Assembly (NCBI GenBank): GCA_016840965.1
Contig: JAEORI010000182.1
Location: forward strand, 1-39,473
Reading direction: 5' to 3'
DNA length: 39,473 nucleotides
Source: Candidatus Thorarchaeota archaeon
GTDB taxonomy: Archaea > Asgardarchaeota > Thorarchaeia > Thorarchaeales > Thorarchaeaceae
The notes beneath the pieces are model-generated. The model saw nothing but the letters and a program-made list of their open reading frames with translations. It did not search any database and was not told the origin of the DNA. Positions 32,637 through 39,473 of this stretch are shown here, one piece after another; within the stretch, counting starts at the first letter, position 1; every line of letters begins with the position of its first letter. A program made the position numbers and the translations under genes.

Positions 32637-33359
32637 TTATTTGGTTTTGCGTCCGGTTCGTCTGGCTGCAATGTTTCCAACCTTACGACCAGGTGGTGCA
32701 TGTCTACTAACAGTAGATGGTCTGCCAGGTGATTGGTGAGACCCACCACCATGCGGATGTGATGCTGCGTTCATTGCCGCACCTCGTACAATAGGCCATT
32801 TTCGAGCTTTTCCTCGAGCATGATGCCACTTTGCACCAGCTTTCAGGAATGGTTTCTCTTGTCTACCACCACCAGCCACGATACCAATAGTTGCACGGCA
32901 TCTGGGACTGAAGGCTTTCTGTCTACCGCTAGGTAGTCTAACCATGGCCTTGGTCTTGTCGATCGATATTATTGTAGCAGCAAGACCAGATGATTTTACA
33001 TATTTGCCTCCATCTCCGGGGCTCCCTTCAATGTTATAGACAGGAGTTCCTTCAGGAATGTGTTCGAGAATCAGTGTGTTACCATTCGCAAGTGTTGCTT
33101 CATCACCACATTCAATAATTTGACCAACCTGTGCACCTTCAGGCGCCACCATGAAATGAACCTTAGTTTCACCATCGTATTTGATTTCTGCGAGAGGCGC
33201 GCCTCTGCCGGATTCATGATGTAGGTTTACAATGGTGCCGATGTAGGTTTTACTTGGAGCCCACTTGGGATGTCTAGCTGGAGCTATCTTCTTGTGGCTT
33301 GGAGATCTCCACTGAGTAGTGCCACGACCTTTCCGTTGTACCAGAACTCGTTTACCCAT
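32637..33359 (-). CDS. rpl2: Ribosomal protein uL2 (L2)
   Basis: Large-subunit protein next to the peptidyl transferase centre. Archaeal L2 parts are clear: MGKRVLVQRKGRGTTQWRSP, YKVEGSPGDGGKYV-like region, and the C-terminal NAASHPHGGGSHQSPGRPS with RHAPPGRKVG. GGAGG precedes the ATG. It is the last gene of the L3-L4-L23-L2 group; S19, L22 and S3, which normally follow, are absent. Confidence 0.98.
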   Translation of the reverse strand: MGKRVLVQRKGRGTTQWRSPSHKKIAPARHPKWAPSKTYIGTIVNLHHESGRGAPLAEIKYDGETKVHFMVAPEGAQVGQIIECGDEATLANGNTLILEHIPEGTPVYNIEGSPGDGGKYVKSSGLAATIISIDKTKAMVRLPSGRQKAFSPRCRATIGIVAGGGRQEKPFLKAGAKWHHARGKARKWPIVRGAAMNAASHPHGGGSHQSPGRPSTVSRHAPPGRKVGNIAARRTGRKTK

Positions 33360-33371
33360 TCACAAGCCTCC

Positions 33372-33635
33372 TTAGAATATCCCGAGGTTGGTTGCAACCT
33401 CTGCAGCACTGTACTCAGGCGCCAGTCTCACTAATGCCTTCTTTTGTCCGTTTGGCATTATGAGAGTGTTGACTTTCTCAACCACAACTTCATAGAGGGT
33501 TTCAACCGCCCATTTGATTGTGTTTTTATTTGCAGATCGAGCAACATAGAAAATGAGCTTGTTCTCTGCATCCACAGCTTCAAGACTTGATTCTGTTACA
33601 ACAGGACGGATAATGATTTCATTTGGATCGCTCAT
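33372..33635 (-). CDS. rpl23: Ribosomal protein uL23 (L23)
   Basis: Small exit-tunnel protein that docks SRP. PVVTESSLEAVDAENKLIFY and ANKNTIKWAVETLYEVVVEK are the conserved parts. ATG at 33635 has GAGGTGA about 5 nt upstream; an in-frame GTG at 33644 overlaps that site. It lies 10 bp after the L4 stop and 12 bp before L2. Confidence 0.97.
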   Translation of the reverse strand: MSDPNEIIIRPVVTESSLEAVDAENKLIFYVARSANKNTIKWAVETLYEVVVEKVNTLIMPNGQKKALVRLAPEYSAAEVATNLGIF

Positions 33636-33645
33636 TTTTCTCACC

Positions 33646-34437
33646 TCAAGTAAACAGATTCTCCTTCTCGAGTCTGTCGATAGCAGACTTTGTCCAAACC
33701 ACTAAACGGCCTGGATGCGTCCCGGGAGCAAGAAGTTCTGCATTTAATCCATGAACTTCGACAATATCGACTCCAGGGAGGTTTCTTACAGCTTTTGCGA
33801 TACCCAAGTCTGCACCCACAACGATGAGCGCGGATTTGGGAGTCTTCATCTTGCGACCTCGCATCTTCCCTTTGCCAGCTCTGACGCTGCGACCATCTCT
33901 GGCTCGATCCAGGTCGTCACTGAGACCTAAGAAGACCAATGCCTCAAAAGCATCCCTTGTAGTTGACAAAGACTCTAGCTTATCGTCAACAACCAAGGGT
34001 ATCTCAGGAACATTGTCGATCTTGTGACCTCTCGATTTAACGTACTGTGGGTTTGCCGAGGCGGCAATCGCTGAACGAATCGCAAGTCTGTTCTCTTTAG
34101 AGTTAATTCGCTCAACGAGAACCTTTCTAGACTCTGGAGGATGAGCAACTCTTCCTCCTACAGTGCCAGGTGCGAATCCAGCTTTGTTTGCTGCACCAGT
34201 TCCACTTCCTTTGATTCGAGGCACCCTTGACTTGCCATGCCCAGTCTGCCAACTCTGCGCTGTGTTACGTTTACCAGCAAGCTCGTCAACACCTTGGGGT
34301 TGATATCTTCGCGATTGGAGTGCCAAAACAGCTCTCTTAATCACATCTGGACGATAGGGCGTGTCAAACTGTGTAGGAAGTTTGACTGATTCTTTAGTGG
34401 CTTTCCCCTTCAATGAATATGTCTTTACGTTTACCAT
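33646..34437 (-). CDS. rpl4: Ribosomal protein uL4 (L4)
   Basis: Large-subunit protein lining the exit tunnel. Motifs: ALQSRRYQPQGVDELAGKRN, the tunnel loop GHGKSRVPRIKGSGT and HPPESRKVLVERINSKENRL. ATG at 34437 has GGAGG 9 nt upstream; a TTG at 34446 touches that site and is unlikely. Second gene of the block. Confidence 0.97.
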   Translation of the reverse strand: MVNVKTYSLKGKATKESVKLPTQFDTPYRPDVIKRAVLALQSRRYQPQGVDELAGKRNTAQSWQTGHGKSRVPRIKGSGTGAANKAGFAPGTVGGRVAHPPESRKVLVERINSKENRLAIRSAIAASANPQYVKSRGHKIDNVPEIPLVVDDKLESLSTTRDAFEALVFLGLSDDLDRARDGRSVRAGKGKMRGRKMKTPKSALIVVGADLGIAKAVRNLPGVDIVEVHGLNAELLAPGTHPGRLVVWTKSAIDRLEKENLFT

Positions 34438-34452
34438 AACTATCAACCTCCA

Positions 34453-35460
34453 CTATTGCTTTGAAGCAGTGCTGATGTAGCTCACCTGAGTAGGTGTATC
34501 AACGTGCCCCTTCTTAGGACGAACAGCTAATCTAAGTCTCACAGGTCGCTTTATTGTACCAGGGATGGAACCATGTAGCATTAAGTAGTCGCCACGAATT
34601 ATGCCATAGTTGACAAAACCTCCAGAGGGGGTGATTTCCTCACCACGTTCACCCATCTTCAACACTTTATTGTTGAAACTAGTTCGTGTATGGAAACCTG
34701 TCTGTCCTGGTCGTGGTACTGTATATCTGATATTGGTAGGAGTCCATGGGCCAATGCAACCGATGCCTCGCTTTGTTTTTCGAGACTTGTGTTGCAATAT
34801 TCTTACTCCCCATCGACGTACAGGTCCTTGAAAACCATGGCCCTTTGTCACAGCTATGCTGTCTACAAGAATTCCTTCATTGAGAATATCTGCGACTCTG
34901 ACATCAGTTCCAAGAATGCTCTGAGCGTATTCAAAAGCCTCTTTCACACCAGATGCACCTACCTTGTACTCTGTAATATCGGGCTTTTTCTTTGGTACTC
35001 CTGCAAGTCTTGGTTGAGTATGAACTAACATTCGAATCTCAGAAAGCTGGTCAAGTTTTTCCTCAAACTCCTTCAGCTTTGCACCATGGTCATACTCTTT
35101 TGGAAAAGGCATGGCTTTTCGAAGATCTTCTGATAGGTTCTCAGCAAGGACCTCAATAACTAGTCTAAAACCATAAGGAGTTGCTTCATAGCCACGGATT
35201 GAGAACGGTCTGATTGGTGGAGTATCTATGACTGTGACTGGAATCACAGTTTCCTGTCCCTTGAAAGGACTGTTTGGACTATCGATTGTCATAACCGCAT
35301 GTGTCATGCCTGCCTTGTAACCAACAAAACCAAGCAGTTTTGCGGAACTGCCCTCGTAGGAGGGCCAATTCTTGATTCTAGGTACAAACTTTGATGCTCG
35401 TCCTCGAGGTAGGTATGCAAGACTTCCTCGTCTTGGAGTATTCTTCTTCCTATGCGCCAT
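34453..35460 (-). CDS. rpl3: Ribosomal protein uL3 (L3)
   Basis: First gene of the large-subunit block. Archaeal L3 signature: RRGSLAYLPRGRASKFVPRI near the N-terminus, GFVGYKAGMTHAVM, KGHGFQGPVRRWGV, CIGPWTP and GQTGFHTRT. AGGTGA lies 8 nt before the ATG. The upstream gene on the same strand is a glycyl radical enzyme rather than the SPOUT methyltransferase that commonly precedes L3 in archaea. Confidence 0.98.
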   Translation of the reverse strand: MAHRKKNTPRRGSLAYLPRGRASKFVPRIKNWPSYEGSSAKLLGFVGYKAGMTHAVMTIDSPNSPFKGQETVIPVTVIDTPPIRPFSIRGYEATPYGFRLVIEVLAENLSEDLRKAMPFPKEYDHGAKLKEFEEKLDQLSEIRMLVHTQPRLAGVPKKKPDITEYKVGASGVKEAFEYAQSILGTDVRVADILNEGILVDSIAVTKGHGFQGPVRRWGVRILQHKSRKTKRGIGCIGPWTPTNIRYTVPRPGQTGFHTRTSFNNKVLKMGERGEEITPSGGFVNYGIIRGDYLMLHGSIPGTIKRPVRLRLAVRPKKGHVDTPTQVSYISTASKQ

Positions 35461-35570
35461 CTTATGTCACCTTGTAGTTTTGCAGCCGTTGTGGTATCAA
35501 AATCATCACGCAGTCGAATAATCACACCACTAGGCTATTCATACTACACTGCGAGCTGACTCAGAGTGTG

Positions 35571-35579
35571 TTTTTAAAA
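35571..35579 (-). promoter_or_regulatory. TATA box upstream of the L3 block
   Basis: TTTTAAAAA on the minus strand between the glycyl radical enzyme stop and rpl3, giving an expected leader of about 85 nt. Confidence 0.5.
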
Positions 35580-35626
35580 CTTATCCCTTGACCAAAGATG
35601 ACCAACAAATATCCATCCGATGGAAG

Positions 35627-37993
35627 TCATATTCGTTTTTGTTCTGTCCGAGCGATAATCTCATTCTGTAAGTCTTTACCAATATTGACAAAGTAGTCAC
35701 TATACCCAGCAACTCTGACGATTAGATCTTGATAGAGCTCAGGATTCTTCTGAGCAGACTTGAGTGTGTCTGCATGGACCACATTGAACTGAATGTGGTG
35801 TCCCCCTAGTTTGAAGTAGGTCCGTACGAGATCCCCAAGCTTTTTCCTACCCTCCACGTCAGCTAAAACTTCAGGCATGAACTTCTGGTTGAGGAGAGTT
35901 CCTCCGGTTTTCCAATGGTCAATCTTCGCAACAGATTTGATGACGGCTGTAGGTCCATTTGTGTCAGCACCATGACTAGGTGAGATTCCATCAGAAAGTG
36001 GTGCGCCTGCATTTCTGCCATTTGCAGTAGCGCCAGTCATTTGTCCAAAGTAAACATGAACAGTCGTAGGAAGGAGATTAACCCGGTATTCGCCACCTTT
36101 TGTATTCGGACGTCCATCGATTAGGTCAAAGTAAGCATTGAACACTTCTTTTGCAAGTGTATCAGCATAATCGTCATCATTACCAAACTTGGGGGTTTTG
36201 TTGAGGAGTGTCATCCTCATGACTTCGTTGTCTTCAAAGTCAGAGTTCAGCCCATCAAGTAACTCCTCCATTGAGAACTGTTTTTGTTCGAAGACATGAA
36301 ATTTGATGGCGGCTAATGAATCTGTTATTGTACCCATTCCTACGCCTTGAATGTAAGTTGAATTATACCGAGGGCCACCATCATGATAGTCTTTTCCACG
36401 GGTTATGCAATCATCAAATAGCAGGGATAGGAATGGAGCAGGCATATATTCCGCATAAAGACGCTCAATGATGTTGTTGCCCTTTATTTTCAAATTGATG
36501 AAGTACTCAAGTTGTTTCCTGTAGGCAGAAAACAACTCGTCAAACGACTTGAAACTGGTTGGGGCACCTGTTTCAATTCCTACCTTTTCCCCGGTTCGCG
36601 GGTCATTCCCATTATGAAGTGTGATTTCCAGAATCTTTGGCCAATTACAATAACCTGTCAAGATGCAACTTTCTTTACCAAAGGCACTTATTGTCACACA
36701 TCCACTGGGCCCTCCTACACGAGCATCCTCTATGGCTTTTCCAGCTCGGAGAAACTCCTTAATTATTACATCAGTGTTGAACATGGACGGTTGTCCAAAA
36801 CCTTCCTTGACAACATCAACTGCACTTCTGAGAAATTGATCAGGATTATTCGTGCTCAACTGGATACAAACACTCGGTTGGATGAGCCTCATCTCATTAC
36901 AGACTTCTAAAATGATATATGATAGTTCATTCACGCTATCTTTTCCATCACGCGTTAATCCCCCAGTGTTGATCAAAGCAAAGTCTTGGTATGTTCCGCT
37001 TTGTTCTTCTGTGATTGAAACTTTCGGTGGAGCAGGTTGATTGTTGAACTTTACCCAGAAACATTGGAGAAGTTCTTTGACAAAGTCTCTTGTTAGACTT
37101 CCTTCCTCAACTTCTTTCTTATAGAATGAATATAGATTCTGGTCGAGCCTACCTGGATTGAAACTATCCCAAACATTGAGCTCGGTAATGACGCCTAGAT
37201 GAACAAACCAGTAAGATTGTAGCGCCTCCCAGAAGTCACGAGGTGCGTTTGCTGGAACATGTTGGCAGACGTCAGCGATACGCAAGAGCTCCTTTTTTCT
37301 TGTTTTGTCAGATTCATTTTCCGCTAGGTCGATTGCCATCTCTGCATGCCTTTCAGCAAATGATATCATTGCATTAGCAGCAATCTCCATTGCCTTCAAT
37401 TCTTGCTCTTTGTCATATGCATCAGAATCGCTGAAGTAGTCGAGCTCATTCAGATGTCTGTTAATATCATCAATGAAATCCAAAAGGCCTCTATGGTATA
37501 TCTTGTCATCGAGAATGGCATGTCCTGGAGCGCGCTGTTCCATGAACTCTGTAAATACACCTGCATTGAATGCCCTCATCCATTCATCGGACATGACAGC
37601 AAACAAACGGTCACGAATAGTTCGACCATTCCAAAACGGGATAATCTCATCACGATATGTAGTTCTTGTGTCCTCGTCAGAGAGGAAAGGAGTACGTTCA
37701 CGCGAGTTGGCAATGTCAAGATCCTCAAGGGAGTGACAACAGAGTTCAGGATAGGTTGGTGTAGCCTTCGGAGCGGGGCCTCGTTCGCCAACAATAAGCT
37801 CTCCATCATTGATGCAGATTGTCTTATTCTCTAGTATATGTTTGAATGCTAGTGCGCGAGCAACTGGGGTAGAAACTAAATCTGCACCTCCACTTTGATA
37901 GAAGTCGGTGAGAAGCTCTGCTCTCTCAGTAGAGATGTAAGGCTTAGTGCTTACGCTCTGATTTCGAAGACGCTTCACTCTCTCGGACAGCAT
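35627..37993 (-). CDS. Glycyl radical enzyme (PFL/dehydratase family), GCVT active-site loop
   Basis: A 788-aa enzyme with the complete glycyl radical fold. The radical glycine is G763 in LIVRVAGYSDYF, followed by LQNEIIARTE. The thiyl loop is GGPSGCVTISAFGKES, with C432. In dehydratases, decarboxylases and most eliminases the residue two after Cys is Glu (GCVE); here it is Thr434. The end and the block NSTYIQGVGMGTITDSLAAI resemble hydroxyproline dehydratase-type members, and length matches them. No radical-SAM activating enzyme is adjacent. ATG has GAGG 8 nt and a TATA box about 43 nt upstream. Oxygen-sensitive; substrate unknown. Confidence 0.9.
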   Translation of the reverse strand: MLSERVKRLRNQSVSTKPYISTERAELLTDFYQSGGADLVSTPVARALAFKHILENKTICINDGELIVGERGPAPKATPTYPELCCHSLEDLDIANSRERTPFLSDEDTRTTYRDEIIPFWNGRTIRDRLFAVMSDEWMRAFNAGVFTEFMEQRAPGHAILDDKIYHRGLLDFIDDINRHLNELDYFSDSDAYDKEQELKAMEIAANAMISFAERHAEMAIDLAENESDKTRKKELLRIADVCQHVPANAPRDFWEALQSYWFVHLGVITELNVWDSFNPGRLDQNLYSFYKKEVEEGSLTRDFVKELLQCFWVKFNNQPAPPKVSITEEQSGTYQDFALINTGGLTRDGKDSVNELSYIILEVCNEMRLIQPSVCIQLSTNNPDQFLRSAVDVVKEGFGQPSMFNTDVIIKEFLRAGKAIEDARVGGPSGCVTISAFGKESCILTGYCNWPKILEITLHNGNDPRTGEKVGIETGAPTSFKSFDELFSAYRKQLEYFINLKIKGNNIIERLYAEYMPAPFLSLLFDDCITRGKDYHDGGPRYNSTYIQGVGMGTITDSLAAIKFHVFEQKQFSMEELLDGLNSDFEDNEVMRMTLLNKTPKFGNDDDYADTLAKEVFNAYFDLIDGRPNTKGGEYRVNLLPTTVHVYFGQMTGATANGRNAGAPLSDGISPSHGADTNGPTAVIKSVAKIDHWKTGGTLLNQKFMPEVLADVEGRKKLGDLVRTYFKLGGHHIQFNVVHADTLKSAQKNPELYQDLIVRVAGYSDYFVNIGKDLQNEIIARTEQKRI

Positions 37994-38031
37994 TCATTAA
38001 TCCTCATTATCATTTGTCTATCAAGATTCTT

Positions 38032-38040
38032 CTATAAAGC
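38032..38040 (-). promoter_or_regulatory. TATA box of the glycyl radical enzyme gene
   Basis: GCTTTATAG on the minus strand; with the GAGG ribosome site downstream it gives the gene its own short leader, separate from the SPOUT gene whose stop lies 20 bp upstream. Confidence 0.5.
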
Positions 38041-38059
38041 TCACGCATGTCGTTACCAA

Positions 38060-38917
38060 TTAATCGTAAAATCCTGGTTTAGCTATCATCGCTCCTACAG
38101 ACGAGTTCAACAAGCCAAGACTCACAAACAATGCTTCTTCAAGGCGTACAGTTTCGGTTCCTTGGTCAGGAATAGCGTTAACCCAGAAATCAATTAGGGA
38201 TTTAACAACCTCTCGCTCATTCCCAAAAGCCTCAAGGATTCCGTGACTCGGACCGCCAAATACCGCCAGGACTGACTGAGTACCCGCTATTGTTGATTTC
38301 AGATCTTTCTCAAGCTGATGGAATAATGGTGCGTTTCGTGAAAATCCAATTCTGGTAGTGTCATCAGATTCTTCAAGGAGTTTTGCTAGATTGGTCACTC
38401 GCTCGACTTCAAATCCCCAATAATCGCTTACATCCTCTCGCTCAATTATTTCGAGAAGTATCTGTGGTTTAGTCTTTAATACTTTGAAAAGAACGGGGTC
38501 ACGTTCGCTCAGAATTTTGGGATAATTGACAAGTTTGTCAAGTCCCAAGTCAATCTGTCCTGGTCTGACTTGCAAACCCCACCTAATGATACCCTCTTGA
38601 AGGTCGTTAATGTTAGTTTCTAGCGGATGACTTTTTGTTCTGAGAGGAGGAAGAATACCTGCAAACTTGAGTGACTGAGACTTTGGAAATCTTTGTTTCC
38701 GCAGATATTGTGGAGTGTCCATATATCTGAGAATCTTACTGAGAAGACCTGCATCCCGTTTCGTGTCACTGTTTAGTATTCCTGTTTCATAGATGTACAC
38801 AGTTTCAACACGAAAAACAGCCAAGGCACGTGCTAGGGAACCAGCCTTTTCGGTCTTTTGCCGGAGGTCAGGGCAATCGGTTAATGAGGTGTCAGGAATC
38901 GCAACTTTCAGCGTCAT
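38060..38917 (-). CDS. SPOUT-class RNA methyltransferase (COG2106, SPOUT1/C9orf114-like)
   Basis: A 285-aa protein of the alpha/beta-knot class. N-terminal VAIPDTSLTDCPDLRQKTEK matches the archaeal MTH1 family; the SAM-binding knot is near the C-terminus as VLAVFGGPSHGILEAFG with the closing EEALFVSLGLLNS. A small OB-like insertion lies between (about residues 80-180). Relatives methylate rRNA. In many archaea this gene stands directly before rpl3; here a glycyl radical enzyme separates them. The start is 12 bp after the archease stop. Confidence 0.88.
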   Translation of the reverse strand: MTLKVAIPDTSLTDCPDLRQKTEKAGSLARALAVFRVETVYIYETGILNSDTKRDAGLLSKILRYMDTPQYLRKQRFPKSQSLKFAGILPPLRTKSHPLETNINDLQEGIIRWGLQVRPGQIDLGLDKLVNYPKILSERDPVLFKVLKTKPQILLEIIEREDVSDYWGFEVERVTNLAKLLEESDDTTRIGFSRNAPLFHQLEKDLKSTIAGTQSVLAVFGGPSHGILEAFGNEREVVKSLIDFWVNAIPDQGTETVRLEEALFVSLGLLNSSVGAMIAKPGFYD

Positions 38918-38929
38918 TCTCTTTTCCTC

Positions 38930-39361
38930 CTAGAGATCAAGGGTGAACCAAAGGGTCGTACGATTAGGCTCCTCAAGGATTTTCAAGTCAGCATAGGTCA
39001 TAGCTTTGACCTCAGTCCTTGTGTCGTGCTTCTCATGGTCAATATCCTCACCCTGAACGTGGGCTTCTAACACATAACCATCTTGGGTGGCTTCAATATG
39101 ATCCACATGAAATTTGGAGTAGAATTGGTGGTTGATGTCAATAAGTGCGATTAGTTCACCAATCCATTCAACTAGGAGCTCTTCAAGGTCTGTCCCTGTG
39201 ACTGAGATAACAACACTATCCTTTGGTGCCACTGTGGATGTATCAAGAATTACCTCGAATGTGGCAATGGCTGCTTGTTCAAACGCATCAATCAGGTCTG
39301 GACCCCAGCATTCAATCGTGATGTCAGCAGTATGGTCATGAAATTTGAAACCGCGCTCCAA
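38930..39361 (-). CDS. Archease, RtcB ligase cofactor
   Basis: A 143-aa protein that loads GTP/metal onto the RNA ligase RtcB so it can turn over in tRNA splicing. Typical parts: FKFHDHTADITIECWG at the start, AFEQAAIATFEVILD, LEELLVEWIGELIALID and the end ADLKILEEPNRTTLWFTLDL. The metal-binding Asp/His/Asp set (HDHTAD) is intact. Its link to tRNA splicing is notable because all three complete tRNAs in this window carry introns. The gene is divergent from tRNA-Ser. Confidence 0.95.
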   Translation of the reverse strand: MERGFKFHDHTADITIECWGPDLIDAFEQAAIATFEVILDTSTVAPKDSVVISVTGTDLEELLVEWIGELIALIDINHQFYSKFHVDHIEATQDGYVLEAHVQGEDIDHEKHDTRTEVKAMTYADLKILEEPNRTTLWFTLDL

Positions 39362-39398
39362 GGGTCTGGTTCACCTTCTCAGTCAACCACGACAAGAA

Positions 39399-39407
39399 GC
39401 TTAAAAG
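39399..39407 (+). promoter_or_regulatory. TATA box of tRNA-Ser
   Basis: GCTTAAAAG centred 30 nt before the first base of the tRNA. Confidence 0.6.
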
Positions 39408-39432
39408 GCATTTCCAACGGTGGCAATGCTGA

Positions 39433-39473
39433 GCCGAGGTAGCCAAGCCCGGATTAAGGCGCCGGTCTTGAAA
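39433..39473 (+). tRNA. tRNA-Ser(TGA), 5' part (cut by the window end)
   Basis: Acceptor GCCGAGG, D arm GTAGCCAAGCCCGGATTAAGGC and the 5' strand of the anticodon stem with loop CTTGAAA, anticodon TGA. This matches archaeal class II tRNA-Ser. The rest lies beyond the window, so an intron cannot be excluded. Confidence 0.85.

Noticed and set aside
1..39473. CRISPR arrays, insertion sequences, integrase genes
   Set aside because: No regular repeat-spacer pattern, transposase or recombinase frame was seen anywhere in the window.

Overview
The window looks like a chromosomal segment of an archaeon, most likely an Asgard archaeon of the Thorarchaeia type (inference, moderate confidence). Direct signs of an archaeon are Trm1, an L3-L4-L23-L2 ribosomal block, SRP19, Gar1, SmAP3, archease, a SPOUT methyltransferase of the archaeal MTH1 type, tetrahydromethanopterin C1 enzymes, tRNA introns with bulge-helix-bulge (BHB) splice motifs, TATA boxes about 30 nt before tRNAs and leaderless genes, and oligo-T terminators. 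An RPC34-like Fe-S protein and FtsZ beside a ribbon-helix-helix protein also fit. No 16S gene or eukaryotic-signature cytoskeletal gene is present to settle the lineage.

Layout. 1-5.1 kb is an acetate/CoA block: AMP-forming acetyl-CoA synthetase (cut by the window edge), an OFA-type MFS transporter and a CoA-transferase fused to a GNAT domain. 5.1-8.2 kb is accessory: a nucleotidyltransferase, small membrane proteins, a 23-bp direct repeat pair, a tRNA-sized structured RNA candidate on the minus strand, and tRNA-Ile with an intron in the T loop. 8.2-15.8 kb is housekeeping: TIM-barrel protein, metallo-hydrolase, cyclophilin, Trm1-RlmE, RPC34-like protein, SRP19-Gar1, dCMP deaminase, PyrB and a COG1709-like regulator. 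15.9-22.4 kb is mixed: intron-bearing tRNA-Pro, a GH13 glucosidase, then small membrane/DUF genes separated by degenerate copies of the 3' end of tRNA-Thr (itself split by an intron), a DUF362 protein and a Gly/Cys-loop membrane protein.

22.4-28.5 kb is energy and C1 metabolism: Ftr, FwdC and Mch (methyl branch of the archaeal Wood-Ljungdahl pathway), an MFS protein, a MoaD/SAMP-like protein that lacks a normal start codon, and the beta and gamma subunits of a 2-oxoacid:ferredoxin oxidoreductase. 28.6-30.3 kb holds a two-gene membrane operon with a CPBP protease-like protein. 30.5-39.5 kb is SmAP3, a translationally coupled RHH-ftsZ pair directly downstream of the L3-L4-L23-L2 block, a glycyl radical enzyme inserted between L3 and its usual SPOUT neighbour, archease, and the 5' part of tRNA-Ser.

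Together the genes suggest an anaerobe that exchanges acetate/acetyl-CoA and 2-oxoacids through ferredoxin and H4MPT-linked C1 chemistry. The most unusual items are the two introns inside the T arm of tRNAs, the array of tRNA-Thr 3'-end copies, the minus-strand structured RNA, the RPC34-like protein, and the glycyl radical enzyme with Thr at the position normally Glu in the Cys loop.
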